Source of the DNA: Acidicapsa acidisoli
GTDB lineage: Bacteria > Acidobacteriota > Terriglobia > Terriglobales > Acidobacteriaceae
Reading direction: 5' to 3'
Assembly (NCBI RefSeq): GCF_025685625.1
Contig: NZ_JAGSYI010000002.1
Span: 1,798,001 to 1,862,000 of the forward strand
Length of the DNA stretch: 64,000 nucleotides
The notes below the pieces were generated by a model, which did no database searches, was not told where the DNA came from, and was given only the letters and a program-made list of their open reading frames with translations. Every line of letters starts with the position of its first letter. The stretch's first letter is position 1. The position numbers and the translations under genes are program-made. This document shows positions 63,468 to 64,000 of this stretch, in pieces.

Positions 63468-64000
63468 TTGGACAAAGAGTCCCAACGACCGGTGTTGGTT
63501 TGTGCAACGTTGTGGTGGCCCTCGTCCGCACGATTGGCGATGGCGTTTCTCCGTCACGGCTGCGCCGTTTCGGCGCTATGTCCGCCTGGCCACCCTCTGC
63601 GCTACATCACAGGAGTCGGTGCCGTTTACACCTACGCGGGCTTTGCGTCGATGCTCTCCCTCAAGACAGCAATTCGCGCTGCCAATCCCAGCATCATTGT
63701 GCCTTGCGATGACGGAGTAGTATGGCAGTTGCACGCTCTACATGCAATCGAGTCCGACCTACGACCTTTGATTGAGCTCTCCCTTGGCGCCGCGGAGAAT
63801 TACCCGGCAATTCAAAAGCGAGGCGAGGTATTGCGCATCGCTGGCGAATTGGGTATTCGCGTACCTCTCACTCAGACAGTGAATTCAGTGGACGATCTGA
63901 AGGGTTGGTGCCAGAATGCGCCGGCAGTGCTCAAGATAGACGGAACCTGGGGTGGGGAGGGCGTGGCAATTTTACGATCCGCGCAGGAGACCATACAGGG
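63468..64000 (+). CDS. ATP-grasp-domain protein, N-terminal part, runs off the right edge
   Basis: The frame opens after a TGA near 63426 and is unbroken to the window end. TTG 63468 with CGAGG just upstream is the likely start (MDKESQRPVLVCATLWWPSSARLAMAF). The N-terminal part looks like a Rossmann-type pre-ATP-grasp domain (LRHGCAVSALCPPGHPL, NPSIIVPCDDGVVWQL). At about residues 135-160 the ATP-grasp domain begins, with its lysine strand and glycine-rich loop (AVLKIDGTWGGEGVAIL). Family members ligate a carboxylate to an amine or thiol via an acyl phosphate. The rest of the domain lies beyond the edge, so the substrate is unknown. It is divergent from the decayed flavoprotein gene, with about 200 bp between. 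Confidence 0.75.
   Translation, partial: MDKESQRPVLVCATLWWPSSARLAMAFLRHGCAVSALCPPGHPLRYITGVGAVYTYAGFASMLSLKTAIRAANPSIIVPCDDGVVWQLHALHAIESDLRPLIELSLGAAENYPAIQKRGEVLRIAGELGIRVPLTQTVNSVDDLKGWCQNAPAVLKIDGTWGGEGVAILRSAQETIQ

Overview
The window looks like chromosome of an acidobacterium, most likely class Terriglobia. No rRNA or other taxonomic marker gene is present, so this rests on the gene mix: three very large Oar-type TonB-dependent receptors with an N-terminal carboxypeptidase-regulatory domain, two regulators that join an OmpR-type winged helix to a membrane helix and TPRs, a HAF-repeat exported protein, and several secreted Ig-like or PKD-like proteins. I saw no intact insertion sequence, prophage, CRISPR array, tRNA or rRNA.

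Left part (1-30.3 kb). The left edge cuts a membrane sensor protein. Two cell-surface genes follow on the minus strand: an Ig-repeat lipoprotein ending in an ice-binding-like domain, then an OmpA-type protein. Next come a ketopantoate-reductase-like enzyme, a frameshifted tyrosine recombinase and an exported sugar-isomerase-like protein. Two secreted proteins of unknown role, a winged-helix/TPR regulator, a nucleotidyltransferase, and a methyltransferase with a frameshifted membrane partner lie at 9-17 kb. A HAF-repeat protein, a small CxxC protein, a second winged-helix/TPR regulator, a TonB receptor, a MASE4-type histidine kinase, a small basic protein, a gene-poor 1.5-kb stretch and a DUF72 protein complete this part.

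Central part (30.4-42 kb). This is the most distinctive section. A GAF-PAS-GAF sigma-54 activator is followed by a STAS-like protein, an SDR dehydrogenase, a crotonase-fold hydrolase and a flavin disulfide reductase. The STAS-like gene and the SDR gene each have a -24/-12 promoter with exact GG-N10-GC spacing. Each promoter has a TGTCAA/TTGACA inverted repeat about 80 bp upstream. The crotonase keeps the three catalytic residues of 6-oxocamphor hydrolase, which suggests an inducible route that makes and cleaves a 1,3-diketone. A Fur-family regulator follows, with three palindromes spaced 27 bp apart over its promoter and leader, then a large TonB receptor.

Right part (42-64 kb). An S9 peptidase and DNA polymerase IV are followed by a D-amino-acid group: GntP-type permease, RidA-family protein, N-acyl-D-amino-acid deacylase and, divergently, a D-serine dehydratase/D-threonine aldolase-like enzyme. 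Then come an exported TPR protein, a third TonB receptor, a DeoR-type repressor divergent from a GH20 hexosaminidase, and a secreted glycosidase carrying four chitobiase-type repeats. The right edge holds a decayed flavoprotein gene facing away from a partial ATP-grasp gene.

The main themes are polymer and peptide scavenging at the surface (TonB receptors, S9 peptidase, GH20, repeat glycosidase, D-amino-acid enzymes) and dense regulation. At least three genes are broken by frameshifts or stop codons.
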